A model generated the notes under the pieces. That model was not told the DNA's origin, made no database searches, and saw only the letters and a program-made list of their open reading frames with translations. DNA of 39,324 bases from Smittium mucronatum (Eukaryota; Kickxellomycota; Harpellomycetes; Harpellales; Legeriomycetaceae): positions 3,808-43,131 of the forward strand of contig LSSL01000305.1 of NCBI GenBank assembly GCA_001953115.1. The letters run 5' to 3'. The translations under genes and the position numbers were made by a program. Each line of letters begins with the position of its first letter. Within the stretch, counting starts at the first letter, position 1. Below are positions 35,604 to 39,324 of this stretch, one piece after another.

Positions 35604-35663
35604 CCAAAATCTCACTCCCTTCTTGTATCACGGAATTTTACTGTAAGATCCAAAATCTCACTC
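35604..35663 (-). repeat. 32 bp insertion flanked by 14 bp direct repeats
   Basis: CCAAAATCTCACTC occurs perfectly at 35604-35617 and 35650-35663. Between them lie 32 bp, of which 26 (35624-35649) match 1422-1447 with one change. A unique segment bounded by a perfect 14 bp duplication looks like a target-primed insertion of a severely 5'-truncated retroposon, read on the minus strand. The tail on that strand would be short and impure (CAAGAAGG). Confidence 0.65.
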
Positions 35664-36023
35664 AAATTTTTTTTTTGTTTAGCTTTTAATGTATAAATGG
35701 ATGTAGTTTCTTTAATTATTCGTTTATATATTTATCAGTACATAAAGTAGATAATTCCTCTATTGTCCTTCAAAAAGTACACTATAAGCTCCTAAACCAC
35801 GACAAGGTATTTCATTCTTAGGAGATTAACAAATGTATTTATTTTTTTAATATTCTATTTCGGCGTCAGCTTTTAACTGGTCATCACTTTTTTATTTGTA
35901 ATACAACATTATAAATGCATTATAAAGATGCGATTATATTTGCTTTTAATACCGTAAGGATTTGATTTATTGGCACTATTGGCTTTTGCGGACTTTACTT
36001 TGAGGCCATTTTTACACTCTCAG

Positions 36024-36034
36024 CCCTGAAAGGG
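36024..36034. repeat. Second piggyBac-type terminal motif
   Basis: CCCTGAAAGGG has the same orientation as at 34940. Further in on the left, GCGGACTTTACTTTGAGG resembles GTACGGACGTTTGTGACCTC at the same relative position near 34890. It may be the right end of a related non-autonomous element or an older copy. Confidence 0.45.
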
Positions 36035-37058
36035 GTAATAAATAAATGCGATTGTTAACTAAATTTTCATATTAGTCGAAAATCGCTTAAAATAGCCTAA
36101 TTCGGTCCAATTTAGTCGATTATGCTTAAAATAGTAGATCCTTAACCAATATAACTGAAATTTACTATTTAACAGTTTTTATTGGCTAAATTTGAAAATT
36201 TATTAGAACCAGTATGTTTTTCTATTTTTATTGGCATTGATATGATTAAAATTGATTTCAGCCAATAGCTTATACAGATACAAAGAGTCTGGCCTTGGAA
36301 TGAATCTTTCAAATTTTGCGAAGGGTACGAACTTTGAATGGCCAAAATGCTATTTCGGCTTGGTTTGATGTAATCTCAAGTAGATTTTAATTTATGCCCA
36401 TTTTTTTTCGTCAAGATGTGGTTTTGGCGAATTATTATTGAGCGTTTATTGAATTGTTTGCAAATTATTCATATTTATCGAATAGCTGTGAAATATAGTT
36501 GATTACTGGCTGTTGGGCTTATCTTATTTTACAGTGAAAATAACTAACTAATGGAAATAGGCACATGAATCTATCAGATGGAATATATTTTTCTCTCTAA
36601 TATTATTGGATTAAAGTAATAAACATTATCTGACATTGGCTCAATTGACTTTTTACTAAGATGCAAGGGTAAATTAAAGAAAAAAAGTGCAAATTTTTAT
36701 TTATAATATAAATATAGAGACAAATCTCATCGTTACAATTAAATGTAGTTTAATTATCTATCACCTTCTGTCATAAAATTTAACATTAAAGGTCAGTTTC
36801 ACGAATTGTTATATACTTTTTTTGTGTTCAATGATGTTTATTTAATATCAGTCAAATGGGAATCTCTCTTAATGGATGCCAAAAAGATGTCTCCTTGAGG
36901 AAAAACGACTATAAATTCTCTGATTACATATTTCACAAAATTTGTTGAATTACTTTTTATTTTTTTTTATTAAACACAATTAATTAAATCCTATTTTTTG
37001 TCATATAGAAGTCTATTGTTTTTTCATACGGATTTTATCTCCTTTGTTTTGTTCTAAT

Positions 37059-37852
37059 ATGCCTGAATCAAAGACTGAGTCTCAAGGTAACTTTTTTTTA
37101 CACGTTTCCGTTTAATTTACGTATGATGATTGGTCTATGCACCACGCTAAACGGCTCGGGTGTTTTGATGGTTTGGTGAATTTTCGGATTGTTTTTCATC
37201 TGTCAGTTTGTCTGCTTATCAGAATGATCTTTTGGCTGTGTTGATGAAAGTTTTTCCCATTTTTTCTGATCTTTTATGTTCATTTTCTTCTTTTTTTGTG
37301 ATCTACCCGATTTTAATTTTTTTTCCTTCCAATCTTTTGTAGGTATCTGTTTATTTTGTTTATTTTATGTTTAGTCTTTTTAATTTTATTTATTATTTAA
37401 TAAAGACCATTTGAAAGATGATTCTGATGATGAATATGTAATTGAGGAAGAAGTAATTTATTCATTTGCTGCTATTTTTTATTATGCGTTACAATTATCT
37501 ACTTAATTTCTTAGGAGGTCTATGTTATTGGTAATTTTGAGGGTGATGATATGCAAGGGTTTGTTTTTGATAGCGAGTATAGTATCATAGGTGTTGAGGA
37601 GGGAATTCCTTTTCTTCAAATAGATCAAACCACCTTCAGAGGTGAAATCGACTCTTCTCTCAATTCTAATCTTGTTTTTGAACTAAATAACGACATAGGT
37701 TTATTCTAAATCTTTTTCGAATCTTGGATGTATATTAATTTTTATTTTCTATAAACTTAATCATAGAAACAATTCAAAAGCCTATATGTAACACTACACA
37801 AGTGATCAACTTTCATAAAGTGGTGTTAGAGCCGAAGCAGAACAGCAAATAG
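37059..37852 (+). CDS. GTF3C6: TFIIIC subunit 6-like protein (four exons)
   Basis: This small subunit belongs to transcription factor IIIC, which binds the internal promoter of tRNA genes for RNA polymerase III in the nucleus. Exons are 37059-37086, 37406-37452, 37515-37698 and 37767-37852. They join in phase into 114 residues (345 bases with the stop), and all introns are GT-AG (319, 62 and 68 bp). An acidic N-terminus (residues 1-25, DDSDDEYVIEEE) precedes the TFIIIC_sub6 domain: VYVIGNFEGDDMQG, SIIGVEEGIPFLQIDQTTF, RGEIDSSLNSNLVFE. These match human GTF3C6 'VLGIDTERPILQVD..VFAGEYEDTLGT..IFE' in pattern, and INFHKVVLEP ends it. ACTTAAT, a possible branch site, lies just upstream of the acceptor in introns 2 and 3. 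The start is the only nearby ATG in phase with exon 2. The 28 bp first exon and the long first intron are the least secure parts. Confidence 0.85.
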
Positions 37853-37866
37853 CTGGTACTTTTATA

Positions 37867-38955
37867 TTATTCATCATTAAATATTAACTCAATCAATCGA
37901 GAAGAGAGCTCACCTTCTCTGCCAATGTAAAAATGATTACAATTTGTCAAGTATTCATCCTTCACAATCTTTTGATCCAAAGAACTATCAGACTGGGATA
38001 GAGTTTTCACATATTCTTTGGTTTCCTCTGCTAACTTTTTAAAATTTTCGAAGCTAGTGAAATTGTCTTGTGTTCCAGAAATAAATATTAGTGAATTTTG
38101 AATATGATTTTGATCAGCTTTTGATAAATTATGTTTTAAATTTCTCTTAATCTTTTCCAGATAAAATTTTCCATTTAGAGAAGAGAGAACCCATAATATA
38201 GAGTAAGGATAGCTGATAAACACTGATTTAATATCGAGGGATCCATAGTCGGAATAATCTACACCTGAAACCACCATGGAACCAAAGCTGTAACCCTATT
38301 CATAGGAAGAACCATTAAATAATAATAGAGTATGATAAAAAGCATAGAACCTACCACCAGCACGATTCTAGATACACCAGGTAGCTCAAATCTTTTGTTA
38401 CTGCTTGAAATGATCACGTTAGCGACAAAGCAATCTAAAATCGTTGAAACATCTTGTATTTCCGGCTTTCCTGTCCATGATGTTTTTCCCTCAGAATTGC
38501 CAGCACCCCTTCAATTTATAAATAGGTTATATCCATAAAATTGCGCGGCCAGAAATAAAAACATTCAATTAGAAATTATCAAAAAAACAAACTTTTTTTT
38601 GGAAAAAATGCTACCAATTCTACCCAAGATCAATATTCACCTTAAATTTATTGAGACTACTATCGTTGCTATTTTTGCCAGATCTTTTTGCAGCCTTATT
38701 AAAACCGGATTGTCGAAATTTCCACCTACCATTGTCGAAAATCATCTTGTTATATAAAAGGACTCAATAAAGTTAAGGGATTTTAGTACTACCTAAAGGA
38801 GGATATGGGTGAACTAGAATAATCCCTAAATCGTGCTTTTTCGGATTAATTTTAGATTCTTCAGATGTCGGATCCTCAATATCTGCGACATTTATTTTTA
38901 TTTCTAAATTTTTATCATCGTAACGAGATTTGATCCTTATAATCGATCCGCTCAT
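37867..38955 (-). CDS. Alpha/beta hydrolase, COG2945-like (four exons)
   Basis: This is a serine hydrolase of the alpha/beta fold with unknown substrate. Exons on the minus strand are 38955-38793, 38725-38641, 38508-38355 and 38295-37867. They add to 831 bases (276 residues plus stop) with GT-AG introns of 67, 132 and 59 bp. Motifs: HPYPPLGG (residues 49-56, oxyanion region), then NFDNPV, NLRGAGNSEG (81-90), nucleophile elbow GYSFG with Ser137, GTQD with Asp211, and CNHFY with His255, a complete triad. Order and spacing fit the predicted hydrolases of COG2945, and HPYxPLGG is usual in fungal members as I recall them. No signal peptide or membrane segment is evident. The start is the first in-frame ATG after a TAG at about 39003; that TAG could instead be an intron acceptor, which would add a Lys-rich leader. 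The gene converges on the TFIIIC gene with a 14 bp gap. Confidence 0.88.
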
Positions 38956-39126
38956 TTTTTTTTTGTAATATCCACTAGCGCCTTTTCTTTTTTTTGCTCC
39001 CTTCTAAAAAAATACCCATTAAGATATCAATCATGGCTATGGAGCTTAAGATATTTCCGTGCCTCATTGATTGTTTATATACTCCATATGAATCGCTAAA
39101 AACTAGCTCTACACCCTTTCACTACC

Positions 39127-39316
39127 AAATTCGGAAAAAGTACATTCAATTACAAAAAAAGTAAATTTCAATTGGACACAGTGCATTTAGATTCAAAAAA
39201 AGTAAAAATCAATTGGGAAAAAGTGCAATCAATTCCAGAATAAGTGATTTGCGGTTCAAAAAAAGTGAGATCAAATTCGAAAAAAGTGGGTTTCAATTTG
39301 GGATAGGTAGTAAATA
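39127..39316. repeat. Degenerate ~21 bp minisatellite
   Basis: About nine tandem units of roughly AATTCGAAAAAAGTGNATTC follow one another to near the window end, each 20-23 bp and carrying substitutions. They lie 170 bp upstream of the hydrolase start, so they may overlap its promoter. The array could continue beyond the window. Confidence 0.75.
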
Positions 39317-39324
39317 GTTATAAA

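Larger units (their letters stand above)
34955..37058. other. Intergenic region upstream of the TFIIIC gene
   Basis: No gene was recognised. It holds a second piggyBac-type terminal motif (36024-36034, followed by GTAATA instead of TTAA) with some similarity to the 34950 end further in (a GTCCG word), and a 32 bp insertion with flanking 14 bp repeats at 35604-35663. The promoter of the gene at 37059 must lie in the last few hundred bases, but no TATA-type element stands out in DNA this AT-rich. Confidence 0.5.

Noticed and set aside
38332..38538. Plus-strand 68-codon frame
   Set aside because: It is antisense to hydrolase exon 3, whose splice phases and catalytic motifs fit exactly.
39127..39316. 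Repeat array as a CRISPR
   Set aside because: The units are contiguous ~21 bp degenerate repeats without unique spacers, and the genome is eukaryotic.
1..39324. tRNA, rRNA, CRISPR or bacterial operon features
   Set aside because: I scanned by eye for B-box-like GGTTCGANNCC, conserved rRNA words and regularly spaced repeats and saw none. Intron-containing genes and eukaryotic transposons argue against prokaryotic DNA.

Overview
The window is very AT-rich nuclear DNA from a eukaryote. It is mostly a graveyard of decayed transposable elements, and its last 2.3 kb holds two intact, intron-containing host genes. The genes have GT-AG introns of 59-319 bp. The hydrolase carries the HPYPPLGG-type N-terminal motif that I associate with fungal members of its family. 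The element mix (Ty3/gypsy, L1/Tx1-like LINE, DIRS, piggyBac) would suit an early-diverging fungus. That assignment is inference; nothing here fixes the species.

Layout. 1-2035: AT-rich DNA with two islands of higher GC (1-210 and about 1530-2020) that I could not identify. 2036-14402: one old Ty3/gypsy element on the minus strand with recognisable LTRs and remnants of gag, protease, RT, RNase H and integrase. It has been hit twice. A two-ORF LINE (about 6292-11836) sits inside its RT and is flanked by an imperfect ~12 bp target duplication. A 1.2 kb foldback element (2376-3587) with 275 bp inverted arms sits inside its 3' LTR. 14403-16430: AT-rich, nothing recognised. 16430-19900: a decayed DIRS-type tyrosine-recombinase retroelement on the plus strand. 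20830-26240: a second, more eroded copy of the same LINE family on the minus strand. 26240-31098: AT-rich, with only small repeats and a hairpin. 31099-34950: a decayed piggyBac-like DNA transposon on the minus strand, with a CCCTTTCAGGG end next to TTAA on the right. 34951-37058: intergenic, with a second copy of that terminal motif and a 32 bp insertion flanked by 14 bp direct repeats. 37059-37852: a four-exon gene for a TFIIIC subunit 6 (GTF3C6/Sfc7-like) protein. 37867-38955: a convergent four-exon alpha/beta hydrolase gene. 39127-39316: a degenerate ~21 bp minisatellite upstream of the hydrolase.

The two host genes run tail to tail with only 14 bp between their stop codons. They show no functional link beyond that. 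All transposon proteins carry stops, frameshifts or lost catalytic residues, so none looks autonomous. I found no clearly new biological system. The most informative structures are the nested insertion with its datable layers, the young foldback element, the DIRS relic and the tiny insertion with a target duplication.
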